Source of the DNA: an uncultured Pseudomonadota bacterium
GTDB taxonomy: Bacteria; Pseudomonadota; Gammaproteobacteria; Steroidobacterales; Steroidobacteraceae
Direction of reading: 5' to 3'
DNA: 59,806 nt
NCBI GenBank assembly: GCA_903838705.1
Contig: CAILZL010000022.1
Location: 1-59,806, forward strand
In this document: positions 36,051-47,407 of the stretch, piece after piece
Numbering within the stretch: position 1 is the stretch's first letter
How the letters are laid out: each line of letters starts with the position of its first letter
Notes under the pieces: generated by a model
Told to the model about the DNA's origin: nothing
The model's database searches: none
The model's input: only the letters and a program-made list of their open reading frames with translations
Position numbers and translations under genes: made by a program

Positions 36051-39000
36051 TCCACCCAGCGACGGGCATTGCGGAACATGCGCATCCAGCCGCTGTCTGC
36101 ACCGGCACCCACTGGATACCAGGAATTCTGTACTGTGCGATACACACGCTCAGGATGAGGCATCATGGCAGTAGCGCGTCCATCCAGGCTAGTCACTGCG
36201 GTAATACCCAGAGGTGATCCATTCGGATTTGCCGGATATCGAATTGCTACTGCGCCATCATTAGCAATGAAGCGTAGAGCCAGCTGCTGTTGATTCAGGA
36301 ATTGCTGCTGATGCAGCGCATCGACAAACTCGGCCCGTCCCTCACCATGTGATACCGCAATCGGCATGCGTGAGCCCTGCATGTCAGTAAACAGGACTGA
36401 CGGTGAATTGACGATTTCCACCATACTGAATCGCGCTTCAAACTGCTCTGAACGGTTACGCACAAAGCGTGGCCAGTGCTGCGCACCGGGGATAATCGAC
36501 TTTAATGTGGTCAGCATCTGACAGCCATTGCACACGCCCAGCGTGAAGGTATCGGGCCGAGCGAAGAAGGCTGAGAATTCATCACGGGTTCGACCATGGA
36601 ACAGAATCGACTTGGCCCAGCCCTCACCTGCCCCCAGAACGTCGCCATAGGAGAAGCCACCGCAGGCAACCAGCCCCTTGAAGTCGTGAAGTTTTCTCCG
36701 CCCCTCGATCAGGTCAGTCATGTGCACATCTATTGCAGTGAATCCTGCGCGTGCAAATGCAGCCGCCATTTCGGCCTGACTGTTAACGCCCTGTTCACGC
36801 AGGATCGCAATACTTGGCCTGATGCCTTTTGCAATGTACGGCGCAGCAATATCCTCGTTGGCATTAAAGCCGAGTTTGACTGACAGACCGGGGTCAGCCG
36901 GATCAAGCACTGCATCAAACTGTTCACGGGCACAGTCTGGATTGTCACGCAGCGACTGCATGCGATAACTGGTCTCTGACCATGCGCGATGCAGATCGGT
37001 GCGTGACTCATCCAGCACCAGCTGTCCGTCCATGTGAATTTTGACGCGATCCGTCTTGTGCACGGTACCGATGTAATGCACCGGACGGATATCACGCAGC
37101 AAGAAATATCCGGTTATAGTTTTTACATCTTCTGATCGAACCTGAATAACCGCACCCAGTTCTTCGTTGAACAATGTTCCTGCTACATCTTCCTGCCCCG
37201 CAGGCAAGTGCACATCAATACCACAATGACCCGCGAAGGCCATTTCCACCAGCGTAACGAACAATCCACCATCGGAGCGGTCATGGCATGCAATCAGTTT
37301 TCCGATTCGTTTCAACTCTCTCAACAGCTCGAAAAAAGCCACCAGTCTTGCTGGCGATTCGCAATCCGGCGCCGCTGCAGCAATGCGTCCATATACCTGC
37401 GCCAGACAGGAACCGCCTAGTCGTTGTTTTCCACCAGACAGATCAATCAGCAGCAAACTGGTTTCGCCCATGTCGGTACGTAGCTGTGGCGTGAGTGTCA
37501 GACGCACATCACGTACAGGAGCGAATGCAGTAATGATCAGCGACAGCGGTGCAACCATTCGCTGCTGCCGTCCTTCCGCTTCCCACACAGTCTTCATCGA
37601 CAACGAATCCTTGCCTACCGGAATGGTGATCCCCAGCGCGGGACAGAATTCTTCACCCACTGCTTTTACCGCAGCATACAGATCAGCATCTTCCCCGGGC
37701 TCGCCACAGGCTGCCATCCAGTTGGCTGACAATCGCACCTGATCCAGTGCATCAATATCCGCTGCAGCGATATTCATAACCGCTTCCGCTACGGACATGC
37801 GTGCTGCTGCCGCCGCATCCAGCAAGGCCAGTGGTGTTCGCTCACCCATTGACATGGCTTCACCAGTCACATTTTCGTAGTCGCTCAAGCTGACGGCCAC
37901 ATCACTGACCGGCACCTGCCACGGCCCGACAAACTGATCCCGGTTGATCAGACCGGTAACGGTACGGTCACCGATGGTTATCAGGAAACTCTTGTCAGCA
38001 ATGGTCGGCAGTTTCAACAGACGATACGCGGCATCACGAATATCAATCTGCCGGCTGTCAAAGTCATCGCTCGCGCCGGTTAATGAATTGACATTGCGCG
38101 TCATGCGCGGCGGTTTACCGAGAATGACATCCAGCGGTACATCAACAGGAAGGTTGCTGAAGTCAGGATCATGTACTTGCAGCAGTGCGTCATCAGTCAG
38201 CTCACCTACAACAGCAAACTCGCAACGCTCGCGCTCGCACAGTGCTGTGAATTCGTCGACACGATCAGCAGATATAATCAGTACATAGCGCTCCTGGGCT
38301 TCATTGCACCAGATTTCAAGCGGTGACATGCCGGGCTCATCGGAAGGCACACTACGCAGATTGATACGTCCGCCGCGGTGACTGTGTGCAATGGACTCCG
38401 GTATGGCGTTCGACAATCCACCTGCCCCTACGTCGTGTACCAGCAGAATGGGATTCCGCTCACCCATGGCCCAGCATCGATCTATCACTTCCTGAGCACG
38501 GCGCTGCATTTCCGGATTACCACGCTGTACCGAAGCAAAATCGAGATCTGCACTGCTGGTACCACTGCCGACCGATGAGGCGGCACCGCCACCAAGTCCG
38601 ATCAGCATGGCAGGCCCGCCCAGCACCACGATCTTGCCTGCAGCAGGCACTTCAGGTTTATCGACATGCGGACGACGGATGTTGCCCAGACCACCGGCTA
38701 TCATGATCGGCTTGTGATAACCACGCAGCGCGGCACGGCCTTGTGAATTACTCAACAGCAATTCAAAGCTGCGGAAATAGCCAAGAATATTCGGCCGACC
38801 GAATTCGTTATTGAAAGCCGCAGCACCTAACGGCCCGTCAATCATGATCTGCAATGCAGAGGCGATTCGCTCCGGCTTGCCTGAATTAACTTCCCATGGC
38901 TGTTCAAAGCCGGGAATCCGCAAATTGGAAACTGAAAAACCACATAGCCCCGCTTTCGGCTTGCTGCCAAGACCCGTTGCGCCTTCGTCACGAATCTCGC

Positions 39001-39958
39001 CACCCGATCCTGTGGCCGCACCTGCGAAAGGCGAAATGGCAGTTGGATGATTATGGGTTTCAACCTTCATCAGAATATCAATCGACTCACTGTGAGCCGA
39101 ATATTCCTGTGATTCTGGAGACGGGAACCAGCGCAGTCCCTGCCAGCCCTCCATCACTGCTGCATTGTCCTTGTAAGCTGACAACACACCTTTTGAATTC
39201 TTCTGATGTGTATTGCGAATCATGGAAAACAGCGATTTTTCCTGTGACTGCCCATCAACAACCCACTCGGCATTGAATATCTTGTGACGGCAATGTTCAG
39301 AATTGGCCTGCGCAAACATCATCAATTCAACATCGGTAGGGTTACGCTTGAGCCGCGTAAAACACTCCACCAGATAATCAATTTCATCTTCAGACAGCGC
39401 CAGCCCCATGGATGTGTTGGCAGCAACCAGTGCACCGCGCCCACCCTGCAGAATGTCCACATGCTGCAAAGGCCTGGCGACTTCATGCGAAAAAAGCTGG
39501 CTGGCACTGTCGATATCCAGCATGACTGATTCGGTCATGCGGTCATGCAATTCCTCAGCAATCATCTTCAGGGAGGCAGCACTCAACGGTGCTTCAGCCT
39601 GAACATAGTAGGCAATGCCGCGCTCAATGCGACGGACCGGACTCAAACCGCACACATGTGCAATATCAGTGGCCTTGCTGGCCCAGGGTGAAATGGTGCC
39701 CAGTCTTGGCAGTACCAGAATCAGCTGCCCCGAATCGGTGTCTGACTGACCGGCTTCACGTGGCCCGTAGGTAAGCAAGGCTTTCAGCACTGACTGTTCA
39801 GAGTCGGTCAAAGCACGCGACAGATCGACCAGATGCAGATATCGACTGCTCAACGCCTTGATAGCTGGAATTCCGGTAGCGTGTCTGGCCTGAATGGCCG
39901 CCAGTACCTTGGCGAGGCGAAAATCGGATAGAGCGGAAGTACCAGAAAGTATCAACAT
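36047..39958 (-). CDS. purL: Phosphoribosylformylglycinamidine synthase (single large subunit)
   Basis: A 1,303-residue enzyme converting FGAR, glutamine and ATP to FGAM in purine synthesis. The order is N-terminal PurS-like domain, two AIR-synthase-like halves (with [16 protein letters not shown] and [17 protein letters not shown]), and a C-terminal glutamine amidotransferase domain with GVCNGCQML and MPHPERV catalytic segments. The single-chain form is typical of gamma- and betaproteobacteria. Its stop overlaps the TTG of the small membrane frame. It follows a 97-base gap after the DUF1820 gene. Confidence 0.98.
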   Translation of the reverse strand: MLILSGTSALSDFRLAKVLAAIQARHATGIPAIKALSSRYLHLVDLSRALTDSEQSVLKALLTYGPREAGQSDTDSGQLILVLPRLGTISPWASKATDIAHVCGLSPVRRIERGIAYYVQAEAPLSAASLKMIAEELHDRMTESVMLDIDSASQLFSHEVARPLQHVDILQGGRGALVAANTSMGLALSEDEIDYLVECFTRLKRNPTDVELMMFAQANSEHCRHKIFNAEWVVDGQSQEKSLFSMIRNTHQKNSKGVLSAYKDNAAVMEGWQGLRWFPSPESQEYSAHSESIDILMKVETHNHPTAISPFAGAATGSGGEIRDEGATGLGSKPKAGLCGFSVSNLRIPGFEQPWEVNSGKPERIASALQIMIDGPLGAAAFNNEFGRPNILGYFRSFELLLSNSQGRAALRGYHKPIMIAGGLGNIRRPHVDKPEVPAAGKIVVLGGPAMLIGLGGGAASSVGSGTSSADLDFASVQRGNPEMQRRAQEVIDRCWAMGERNPILLVHDVGAGGLSNAIPESIAHSHRGGRINLRSVPSDEPGMSPLEIWCNEAQERYVLIISADRVDEFTALCERERCEFAVVGELTDDALLQVHDPDFSNLPVDVPLDVILGKPPRMTRNVNSLTGASDDFDSRQIDIRDAAYRLLKLPTIADKSFLITIGDRTVTGLINRDQFVGPWQVPVSDVAVSLSDYENVTGEAMSMGERTPLALLDAAAAARMSVAEAVMNIAAADIDALDQVRLSANWMAACGEPGEDADLYAAVKAVGEEFCPALGITIPVGKDSLSMKTVWEAEGRQQRMVAPLSLIITAFAPVRDVRLTLTPQLRTDMGETSLLLIDLSGGKQRLGGSCLAQVYGRIAAAAPDCESPARLVAFFELLRELKRIGKLIACHDRSDGGLFVTLVEMAFAGHCGIDVHLPAGQEDVAGTLFNEELGAVIQVRSEDVKTITGYFLLRDIRPVHYIGTVHKTDRVKIHMDGQLVLDESRTDLHRAWSETSYRMQSLRDNPDCAREQFDAVLDPADPGLSVKLGFNANEDIAAPYIAKGIRPSIAILREQGVNSQAEMAAAFARAGFTAIDVHMTDLIEGRRKLHDFKGLVACGGFSYGDVLGAGEGWAKSILFHGRTRDEFSAFFARPDTFTLGVCNGCQMLTTLKSIIPGAQHWPRFVRNRSEQFEARFSMVEIVNSPSVLFTDMQGSRMPIAVSHGEGRAEFVDALHQQQFLNQQQLALRFIANDGAVAIRYPANPNGSPLGITAVTSLDGRATAMMPHPERVYRTVQNSWYPVGAGADSGWMRMFRNARRWVD

Positions 39959-40055
39959 GACAACTCAAAGTTCAGGGCAGAAAACCCATGCTGCCGGGGT
40001 CGGGCATGATACCGGAAAGGACTGCCTCACCCCAGCAAAACCCGGCTGCTGACCG

Positions 40056-40397
40056 TTACTTGCGTGCGGGCGGCTCGCCACCGGGCGTATAGACCGGCAC
40101 CGGAAACGGGGTCACATTACTGTTCTCTGCAGGGCTGATCTTGCTAACCCCCTGCTTGCGCACCTCGTCAATCCTCAATACAGAATGCATGGGCAGGTAG
40201 GTACGCTTGACGCCCTCGAATTCCGCCTTGATCCGCTCTTCCGAGGGGTCTACCACCACCGTACTTTTTTCTCCGAAGATGAGTTCCTCAACCTCAACAA
40301 AGCCCCACAGGGTGCCATGACTGACCTTCCGGGCGAAAATCTCGTAAATCTTGCCCTGGTTGGTGAAAACGACTTTGAAAATGTGACTGGCTGCCAT
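40056..40397 (-). CDS. DUF1820 family protein
   Basis: A 113-residue protein of the DUF1820 family, recognised from IFKVVFTNQGKIYEIFARKV and VVVDPSEERIKAEFEGVKRT. The C-terminal tail is Pro-rich and variable. The open frame continues 61 codons upstream, but those residues look like non-coding DNA and overlap the region upstream of tagH. Function is unknown. Confidence 0.9.
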   Translation of the reverse strand: MAASHIFKVVFTNQGKIYEIFARKVSHGTLWGFVEVEELIFGEKSTVVVDPSEERIKAEFEGVKRTYLPMHSVLRIDEVRKQGVSKISPAENSNVTPFPVPVYTPGGEPPARK

Positions 40398-40573
40398 ATC
40401 AGGAATGCGGCTGGTTGTTAGGCTAGTGGCATAGTCTATCAGGCCGGTGCCTGAGGTTGCGCTTCGCAGCGGCAGCACGCTGCCAGAGAAGCGGGAAGTA
40501 CGGGTTATCGACGAGTATCCGGCACTCAGATCGCCATAGACAGTTTGGTGGTCAAACACCTGCGGACAGAGGT

Positions 40574-41899
40574 ATGGCACTTAAATTACGCGTGATATCT
40601 GATCATTACCGACAGCTGGGCAAGCAAGGCTCGCGGCTGTTCGGCGTGACTGGCGGACGCATTGGCCGCTCTGCAGATAACGACTGGATTCTGCCTGATC
40701 CGGATCGGTACATTTCCAGTCACCATGCAGAGGTTCGATTTGATGCGGGCCGCTGGTTACTCGAAGACGTCAGCAGCAATGGTGTTTATGTCAACGAGGC
40801 CGAATTGCCATTATCACAACTCGGCCCATGTGAACTGCATGATGGCGACCGTTTGCGCATGGGCGACTATGACATTCTGGTCAGCATTGATGACCGCAAC
40901 GATTTCCCTTCTGATGCCGCCGGTCAGTCAGCACCTGTGGTAAACAAACCTGCACGCAGCAAATCATCCGCAGCACAACGAGCTGAACTGGATGAACTGA
41001 ATATCGAAATCGATATAAACGACCTGCTGTCGAACAGCGCACCCCAACAAGGTTTTGCCGGACCGGAATCACTTGCAGTAGGCAATGCGTACGGCATGAC
41101 ATCAATGGACAGCAAGCCGAATACATCAAAGGCAGCAAGCAGGACTGCGGCAGGCAACAAGAATGAGCCTGAAGAATTCAGACTGGACGATCAGCCTTCC
41201 CTGCCCGGCTCAGCTGGCATTGACTGGCACCTGAAAACCCGTCGCCTGAACAATGAAAACCGATCAGCCCAGAACAAGGATGGCCATCAAGCCTTGCTGG
41301 CCGGCGTGGAAGCCTTCTGCAAGGGTGCTGGCATCGACATCAGCGCGCTACCCACCGATGCACAAGCCACCATGCTGACGCTGGCCGGCCAGCTCCTGCG
41401 TGAAGTGGTCCATGGCATGATGGAAGCCAACAAGTCACGCGGTGAAATCAAGTACAGGCAGGATGCTGTCAATCCAGCTTCGCTTGTATCAACGAACAAT
41501 CCTCTGAAAAATGCAGTCAGTGTGGATGACGGCCTGCTGAAGCTGCTCGACACCCATAATTCACGCTATCTGGGACCGGTCGAAAGCATCAGGGAGAGCT
41601 TTACTGACCTTCATTGTCATCAACAGGCCATCATCAGCGGCATGCACGCAGCCCTGAATGGCATCATCAGCCGGCTGGATCCGGGTGAATTACAGGATCG
41701 ATTCGACCGGACTCTGAACCGGGGTTCCCTGATGGGAGCTGCCAACAAGCTCAAATACTGGGATATGTATGCAGAGTTTTTCCAGGTAGTGAACCAGCGC
41801 AACAGCGATGGACTACCGATGAGTTTTGCCGACGAATTCGCGCAGGCATATCACGAGCGACTGGCGGGCTTGAAGAACCCGAAAAAACGCAGCAGCTGA
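40574..41899 (+). CDS. tagH: FHA-domain protein of type VI secretion TagH/ImpI type
   Basis: A 441-residue protein with an N-terminal forkhead-associated domain (about 15-100, GGRIGRSADNDWILPDPDRYISSHHAE, N/G residues for phosphothreonine binding intact), a long Ser/Asn/Ala-rich linker (about 115-240), and a C-terminal domain of the T6SS-associated type (REVVHGMMEANKSRGEIKYRQ, NPLKNA). An AGAGG site upstream supports ATG 40574 over the longer frame. No other T6SS gene is seen in the window, so it appears separated from its usual cluster. Convergent with tilS. Confidence 0.85.
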   Translation: MALKLRVISDHYRQLGKQGSRLFGVTGGRIGRSADNDWILPDPDRYISSHHAEVRFDAGRWLLEDVSSNGVYVNEAELPLSQLGPCELHDGDRLRMGDYDILVSIDDRNDFPSDAAGQSAPVVNKPARSKSSAAQRAELDELNIEIDINDLLSNSAPQQGFAGPESLAVGNAYGMTSMDSKPNTSKAASRTAAGNKNEPEEFRLDDQPSLPGSAGIDWHLKTRRLNNENRSAQNKDGHQALLAGVEAFCKGAGIDISALPTDAQATMLTLAGQLLREVVHGMMEANKSRGEIKYRQDAVNPASLVSTNNPLKNAVSVDDGLLKLLDTHNSRYLGPVESIRESFTDLHCHQQAIISGMHAALNGIISRLDPGELQDRFDRTLNRGSLMGAANKLKYWDMYAEFFQVVNQRNSDGLPMSFADEFAQAYHERLAGLKNPKKRSS

Positions 41900-41902
41900 C
41901 AG

Positions 41903-43273
41903 TTACGTTCTTGCCGTAATGTTCTGTTCGCGCTGCCAGACCAGAGCGACTGCCGGCTCTCCCTGTCTGGCGGCAAACTCATGACTGATCCAGAGATCTG
42001 CAACGGCAACCAGTCTGTCACCCGCATAAATCAGCGGCAGACACTCACGCCACCACGGCAAAACCGATGACTCCTGCAACAGCTTTTTCAACGCGCGATG
42101 ATGTTTTTCACCGGGCAGGCGAATCCGCTCGCCTCCATCACGAAACCGCACCTGTAATTGTTCAGGAAGGCGCATACGTGCAATTCCGGTAACGTGACTT
42201 TGCACTTTTTCACTGTCAAACAGACTCAGACACCCCAGCTCACTGGGCAGCACAAGTTCCTGCTGCCACTCCCAGACCAGCTGTAGCGTGGTATCCCAGT
42301 CACTGAGTGGTTGCTCTACGTACAGCAAATCTCTGTGCCGATGCACCTCAGCACCCTGCCACTGCACACAAGGCACACGATCATGTGCGGCCTGCAGCAT
42401 GTCATGCTCCAGTGAATGCAGCACACGCGTGGAAGGCATCAGCACTCCATTGCGCTGCAACCAGAAGCGCAGAAGCGCATGACGGCGCGGTGCAGGCAAC
42501 TCACGCAACGCATCTACACTAAGCGCATCCTCGACACTGGCCAGCAGATAATCTGTTTCAGTCCAGTCATCAAGCAGAGTCTGTGCTTCCGCCAGATGAC
42601 TGGCACTGCGCGAAGCTGTGCGTGCGATGGACGGCCAGCGGGTTTTGAGCAGCGGCAGCACTCCCTGACGCAGGAAATTTCGATCATAGTGCGCATCGTC
42701 ATTACTCGGATCACTGATGTATCGCAACTCACGCGCCTGCGCCCAGTCATGCAATGCTTCGTGGGTAAAACCAAGCAAAGGACGCGCATGCCAGCCATGA
42801 GCGAAACGGATGCAACTGGGCATGGCCGCCAGACCATCGACACCGGAGCCACGAATCAACGCCAGTAATATTGTTTCAAGCTGATCATCAGCATGGTGTG
42901 CAGTGAGCAGGATTTCACCAGGCCGGAGCGCCGACCTGAATGCAGCATATCGAACTGCACGCGCGGCCGCTTCCATGCCCAGCTCATGGGTATCAGTGAC
43001 ACTGACACGCAGTACTTCACACTCAATCTGCAATTGACTGGCCGCCTGCTGACATTGTTCAGCCCACTGCGCAGATTGCGGCTGCAACTGATGATCCACA
43101 TGCAGAGCGCGAAGCTGCAATTGTGGATTGTGCATGCGCACTTCAGCCATGACATGCAACAGCACCATGGAGTCGGAGCCACCACTGAGCGCGATGCAGA
43201 AGCCTGCATGGGTAGTGGCCGGTTGAATGGCCGCCAATGCAGGCAGAAATGTATTGATGGAAAATTCAGTCAT
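41903..43273 (-). CDS. tilS: tRNA(Ile)-lysidine synthetase
   Basis: A 456-residue enzyme that modifies C34 of tRNA-Ile(CAU) to lysidine, essential for AUA decoding. The PP-loop SGGSDS is at about 30-35, followed by the TilS N-terminal ATPase domain (HVDHQLQPQSAQWAEQCQ) and substrate-binding and C-terminal domains (FRDGGERIRLPGEKHHRALKKLLQ). Usual length for Gammaproteobacteria. Sixty bases downstream of accA on the same strand, an arrangement also common in this class. Confidence 0.96.
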   Translation of the reverse strand: MTEFSINTFLPALAAIQPATTHAGFCIALSGGSDSMVLLHVMAEVRMHNPQLQLRALHVDHQLQPQSAQWAEQCQQAASQLQIECEVLRVSVTDTHELGMEAAARAVRYAAFRSALRPGEILLTAHHADDQLETILLALIRGSGVDGLAAMPSCIRFAHGWHARPLLGFTHEALHDWAQARELRYISDPSNDDAHYDRNFLRQGVLPLLKTRWPSIARTASRSASHLAEAQTLLDDWTETDYLLASVEDALSVDALRELPAPRRHALLRFWLQRNGVLMPSTRVLHSLEHDMLQAAHDRVPCVQWQGAEVHRHRDLLYVEQPLSDWDTTLQLVWEWQQELVLPSELGCLSLFDSEKVQSHVTGIARMRLPEQLQVRFRDGGERIRLPGEKHHRALKKLLQESSVLPWWRECLPLIYAGDRLVAVADLWISHEFAARQGEPAVALVWQREQNITART

Positions 43274-43333
43274 TCAATGAATGGGCGGGAGGCATACCCG
43301 GTGTAACACATGAAATACAACGGGTGACGCCAA

Positions 43334-44287
43334 TCAGTTTTCGGAAAATACGCCCATGCTGCGCAAGCGCTGATAGCGAGCTGCGACCACTTCCTCAATT
43401 GGTTTTTTCTGCAACGCAGTCAGTTTTTTCAGTATGGCGGTCTTGAGTGTTTCCGCCATGGCAACAGGATCGCGATGCGCGCCACCTAATGGCTCTTTCA
43501 GCACCTCATCAACCAGTTTCAGTTCGTTCAGACGTCCGGCGGTCATACCCATGGCTTCAGCGGCCAGTTCCTTCTTGTCTGCGCTCTTCCACAGAATTGA
43601 CGCACATCCTTCAGGCGAGATCACCGAATAGACACTGTACTGAAGCATCATCAGATGATCACCGACACCAATAGCCAGCGCACCACCGGAACCGCCCTCA
43701 CCTATCACAACACTGATGATCGGTGTCTTCAGTTCGGCCATGATGAACAGGTTGCGCGCGATGGCTTCACTCTGTCCACGCTCTTCCGAACCCACACCAG
43801 GATACGCGCCCGGGGTGTCAATAAAAGTGATGATAGGAATCTGGAAGCGCTCCGCCATTTGCATCAGGCGCTGCGCCTTGCGATAGCCTTCCGGCTTGGG
43901 CATACCATAGTTGCGGCGCACCCGTTCCTTGGTGTCACGACCTTTCTGCTGACCGATCACCATGACAGACTGTCCCTCAATACGGGCCAGACCTCCGACA
44001 ATCGCAGCGTCGTCGGCGTACATGCGGTCACCATGCAGCTCGCTGAATTCGCTGAACATCATCCCGATATAATCCAGCGTGTACGGACGCTGAGGATGAC
44101 GCGCCAGCTGCGTAATCTGCCAGGGAGTGAGATTGGCAAACACACTGATAGTCAGGCTGCGACTCTTGGCACGCAGACGGGAAATTTCTTCAGCCAGCGT
44201 CACTTCGGCATCGCTGGTGACAAACTTCAGTTCATCAATCTTGGCTTCCAGCTCGGCAATCGGCTGTTCAAAATCCAGAAAATTCAT
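43334..44287 (-). CDS. accA: Acetyl-CoA carboxylase carboxyltransferase subunit alpha
   Basis: A 317-residue subunit catalysing carboxyl transfer from biotin to acetyl-CoA, the first step of fatty acid synthesis. Family landmarks are [18 protein letters not shown] at the start, the [13 protein letters not shown]-type helix, [20 protein letters not shown] for acyl-CoA binding, and the C-terminal [25 protein letters not shown]. Length matches E. coli (319). Divergent from the SulP gene. Confidence 0.98.
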   Translation of the reverse strand: MNFLDFEQPIAELEAKIDELKFVTSDAEVTLAEEISRLRAKSRSLTISVFANLTPWQITQLARHPQRPYTLDYIGMMFSEFSELHGDRMYADDAAIVGGLARIEGQSVMVIGQQKGRDTKERVRRNYGMPKPEGYRKAQRLMQMAERFQIPIITFIDTPGAYPGVGSEERGQSEAIARNLFIMAELKTPIISVVIGEGGSGGALAIGVGDHLMMLQYSVYSVISPEGCASILWKSADKKELAAEAMGMTAGRLNELKLVDEVLKEPLGGAHRDPVAMAETLKTAILKKLTALQKKPIEEVVAARYQRLRSMGVFSEN

Positions 44288-44430
44288 GGCTATAGCTTCT
44301 CAACGCCAATATTCAAAGGCGCGACAATAGCGGAGAATGGAGTCTGAAACCAGCCCGGATGATGAATGCTTTCCATAGGTATTCCCGGACAGGGCATACT
44401 TCAGCCGTATCCCACTCAAACCACTGATTC

Positions 44431-46119
44431 ATGATGATCAGGCAGCCCCCTTCCCCCGCCCCGACCTGGCATTTATTCGTCCCCAAACTCTTTACCGTGC
44501 TCCGGCAGGGCTATGGTCCGGACAATTTTCGACACGACCTTATCGCGGGCCTCACCGTCGCGATCGTTGCCCTGCCGCTGGCAATGGCGCTGGCTATCGC
44601 CAGCGGTGCCACTCCCGACAAAGGATTGATTACTGCGGTCATCGCCGGATTTCTTATTTCTGCTCTGGGAGGCAGCCGATTCTCCATCGGTGGCCCGACC
44701 GGTGCCTTTGTAGTCGTGGTCTATCATGTCATCAGCCAGTACGGTTATGAAGGATTACTGCTGGCGACACTCATGGCAGGAGTGATGCTGATTCTGGCCG
44801 GCCTTGCTCAATTCGGCACCTGGATCAAATACATCCCGGAACCGGTAGTGACCGGCTTTACATCCGGCATTGCAGTCATCATCTTTTCCACCCAGATCAA
44901 AGAATTTCTTGGCCTGAATATAGACAAGGTGCCGGCTGACTTCGTGGATCAGTGGATTGCCTACTGGCAGCAACTGTCTCATCCCGATCTCACCGTTGTA
45001 CTGGTGTCAGGTTTATCGCTTGCACTGATCCTGATTCTGCGGCGCTATGCCCCCAGGCAACCCGGATTCCTGTACGCAGTGATTGCAGGTGCACTGCTGG
45101 TATGGCTGCTGAAATTACCCGTCGCCACTATCGGCAGTCGCTTTGGTGCTATCAATGCCAGCCTGCCCGTACCCGGCCTGCCGGATTTTTCGTGGCAACA
45201 GATGAAATTACTGTTTCCCAGTGCATTCACCATCGCATTTCTGTCTGGCGTTGAATCCCTGTTATGCGCAATGGTGGCCGATGGCATGACCGGACGTCGC
45301 CACCGTTCCAACTGTGAACTCGTAGCGCAAGGGATTGCCAATCTGGGCTCTGCCATATTTGGTGGACTACCCGCCACCGGAGCCATTGCACGCACTGCCA
45401 CCAACATCCGTGCCGGTGCTTTTTCACCTGTGGCCGGCATGCTGCATGCGATCCTGCTTCTGCTGTTCATGCTATTTATGAGCGGTCTGGTGACCTACGT
45501 GCCGTTAGCCAGTCTGGCGGCAGTCCTGTTCACCGTGGCATGGAACATGAGTGAACAGGAACGCTTCAGGAATCTGCTGCGTGCGCCCGTGGGTGATCGC
45601 GTGGTACTGCTGCTGACCTTTTCACTGACCGTATTGGTGGATTTAACGGTGGCAATTGAAGTTGGTGTAGTGCTTGCCGCCATCCTTTTCGTACATCGGA
45701 TGGCCGAAGCCACTGGCATTCAAACTCATCAGAACCTGATCGAAAATGATCAGGATGACTTCAGCAATGGCAAGGATCGTGTTGCAGAACTTCGATTGCG
45801 CATTCCTGCCGATGTACAGGTACTGGAAATGCGCGGTCCATTCTTTTTTGCTGTTGCCGGCAGATTGAACGAAGTCCTGAACCGGGTTGGCAAACCACCC
45901 CGTCTTTTCATACTGCAAATGAACCGGGTACCGCTGATTGATGTCACAGGCATCAGTGCAATCAGGGATCTGCTCAAGCGCTGCGCACGCACCAACACCC
46001 GGGTCGTGCTATGCGGCCTTCAACCCGAAGTTAAAAACACGCTATCGCAGATGCGATTGATCGAAGATCCGCAGCTCGTAATCACCGATGATTATGAACA
46101 GGCATTAAGGAACAGCTGA
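44431..46119 (+). CDS. SulP family anion transporter with STAS domain
   Basis: A 562-residue inner-membrane permease of the SLC26/SulP type, which moves sulfate, bicarbonate or dicarboxylates. About 12-14 helices span 30-445, and the C-terminal STAS domain covers about 452-560 with the QMNRVPLIDVTGISAIRDL pattern. It is closer in form to DauA-like proteins than to Cys-linked sulfate permeases, but the substrate is inferred. Single gene, convergent with the acetyltransferase gene. Confidence 0.9.
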   Translation: MMIRQPPSPAPTWHLFVPKLFTVLRQGYGPDNFRHDLIAGLTVAIVALPLAMALAIASGATPDKGLITAVIAGFLISALGGSRFSIGGPTGAFVVVVYHVISQYGYEGLLLATLMAGVMLILAGLAQFGTWIKYIPEPVVTGFTSGIAVIIFSTQIKEFLGLNIDKVPADFVDQWIAYWQQLSHPDLTVVLVSGLSLALILILRRYAPRQPGFLYAVIAGALLVWLLKLPVATIGSRFGAINASLPVPGLPDFSWQQMKLLFPSAFTIAFLSGVESLLCAMVADGMTGRRHRSNCELVAQGIANLGSAIFGGLPATGAIARTATNIRAGAFSPVAGMLHAILLLLFMLFMSGLVTYVPLASLAAVLFTVAWNMSEQERFRNLLRAPVGDRVVLLLTFSLTVLVDLTVAIEVGVVLAAILFVHRMAEATGIQTHQNLIENDQDDFSNGKDRVAELRLRIPADVQVLEMRGPFFFAVAGRLNEVLNRVGKPPRLFILQMNRVPLIDVTGISAIRDLLKRCARTNTRVVLCGLQPEVKNTLSQMRLIEDPQLVITDDYEQALRNS

Positions 46120-46124
46120 GGAGA

Positions 46125-46538
46125 TTATTTCAGCAACTGATCGCTTGTCAGTAACCATGCGGAATGATGCTGGGAGAAGCCCAGTTTAGGGTAATAATCA
46201 ACGGCAGCCGGGGCGGCGAGCAGTATTATCGAACATCTTTGACCAAGCTGTAGCCTAGTGTGATGAATTAATGACTTACCGATGCCCTGATGCTGATAAT
46301 TTACATCGACAGCCAGATCAGACAAATAGCAGCAATAAGAAAAGTCAGTCACTGATCTTGCCACCCCTATCAAAACTTCACCATCCCACGCCGTGCATAG
46401 CAAATCCGCATGTTTAAGCATGTCAGCAATGCACACCTCATCATCTACAGGACGTCGCTGCCCTAAAGTAGAGCGATTCAGTACATCAATAAATTCCGCA
46501 GTGGTGATTTCACGATCGCATCTATAAGTGACATTCAT
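46125..46538 (-). CDS. GNAT-family acetyltransferase
   Basis: A 137-residue N-acetyltransferase. The acetyl-CoA motif is near DLAVDVNYQHQGIGKSLI, and YYPKLGF gives the C-terminal strand. An AAGGGG site six bases upstream of the ATG at 46538 supports this start over one 12 codons upstream. Substrate unknown. It ends six bases from the SulP stop on the other strand, and is separated from the terC genes upstream by an intrinsic terminator. Confidence 0.85.
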   Translation of the reverse strand: MNVTYRCDREITTAEFIDVLNRSTLGQRRPVDDEVCIADMLKHADLLCTAWDGEVLIGVARSVTDFSYCCYLSDLAVDVNYQHQGIGKSLIHHTRLQLGQRCSIILLAAPAAVDYYPKLGFSQHHSAWLLTSDQLLK

Positions 46539-46597
46539 TTCCAACCCCTTCTTGACTGACTCCATCCTAGACAAGGCAAGCCGCCAGATTTTTCAGC

Positions 46598-46627
46598 AAA
46601 AAAAACACCGTTCAGAATATTCTGAAC
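46598..46627 (-). terminator. Intrinsic terminator after the TerC gene pair
   Basis: On the minus strand GTTCAGA-ATAT-TCTGAAC forms a perfect 7-bp stem, followed by GG, TG and a run of eight T (46605-46598). It begins immediately after the stop codon of the upstream TerC gene. Confidence 0.85.
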
Positions 46628-47368
46628 TCAATCCTCAATTTCCTTGCGCAAATGAACAGGCTCGACCTTTTTGCGTAGCTTGATATTCAGCATCTCAACC
46701 ATCACCGAGAACGCCATAGCAAAATAGATGTACCCCTTGGGGATATGGAACCCCAGAGATTCGCCGATCAGCGCGGTACCGATCAGGATCAGGAACGACA
46801 GTGCCAGCATCTTGATGGTCGGATGGCGATCCACAAAATCAGATATCGCCCCGGCCATGAACATCATCACGCCCACTGCGGCCATCACAGCAGCAATCAT
46901 CACAGGCACATGACTCGCCATGCCGACAGCAGTAATAACTGAATCGAGAGAGAACACAATATCAATGATCGCTATCTGCACGATGGTGCTCATGAAGCCA
47001 GCTTTGCCTTTAGCGGTATGGGTATGCTGCTCGCCTTCAAGGCTGCCATGAATTTCCATTGTGCTCTTGGCAATCAGGAACAACCCACCACCCAGCAGTA
47101 TGAAGTCGCGACCGGAAATACCGCGACCCAGCACAGTAAAAAACGGTTCCTGCAAACTCATGACCCAGGTAATGGACAGCAATAGCCCGACACGCATCAG
47201 CATGGCCAGGGCCAGACCAATAGTTCTTGCGCGCGGCCGGTCAGCCGCAGGTAATCTACCCACCAGAATGGACAGAAAAATAATGTTATCTATGCCCAGT
47301 ACGATTTCCAGTGCGACCAGTACGGCAAAGGAAATCCACACTTCCGGGGTACTTAACAATTCCAGCAT
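46628..47368 (-). CDS. TerC family integral membrane protein (YgdQ/YoaE type)
   Basis: A 246-residue protein with about seven membrane helices. It has the family motifs LEIVLGIDNIIFLSILVGRLP and IAIIDIVFSLDSVITAVGMA, with paired Asp residues that in TerC-like proteins bind metal. It lies 39 bases behind another TerC-family gene, giving a paralogous pair. Metal export, possibly at the Sec translocon, has been suggested for the group; the role here is inferred. Confidence 0.88.
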   Translation of the reverse strand: MLELLSTPEVWISFAVLVALEIVLGIDNIIFLSILVGRLPAADRPRARTIGLALAMLMRVGLLLSITWVMSLQEPFFTVLGRGISGRDFILLGGGLFLIAKSTMEIHGSLEGEQHTHTAKGKAGFMSTIVQIAIIDIVFSLDSVITAVGMASHVPVMIAAVMAAVGVMMFMAGAISDFVDRHPTIKMLALSFLILIGTALIGESLGFHIPKGYIYFAMAFSVMVEMLNIKLRKKVEPVHLRKEIED

Positions 47369-47407
47369 GCCATCACCTTCAGAAAATTCGTGCGAACTGT
47401 TGTGCTT

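Noticed and set aside
43655-44347. 230-residue plus-strand frame opposite accA
   Set aside because: Antisense shadow; the accA frame has all its family motifs.
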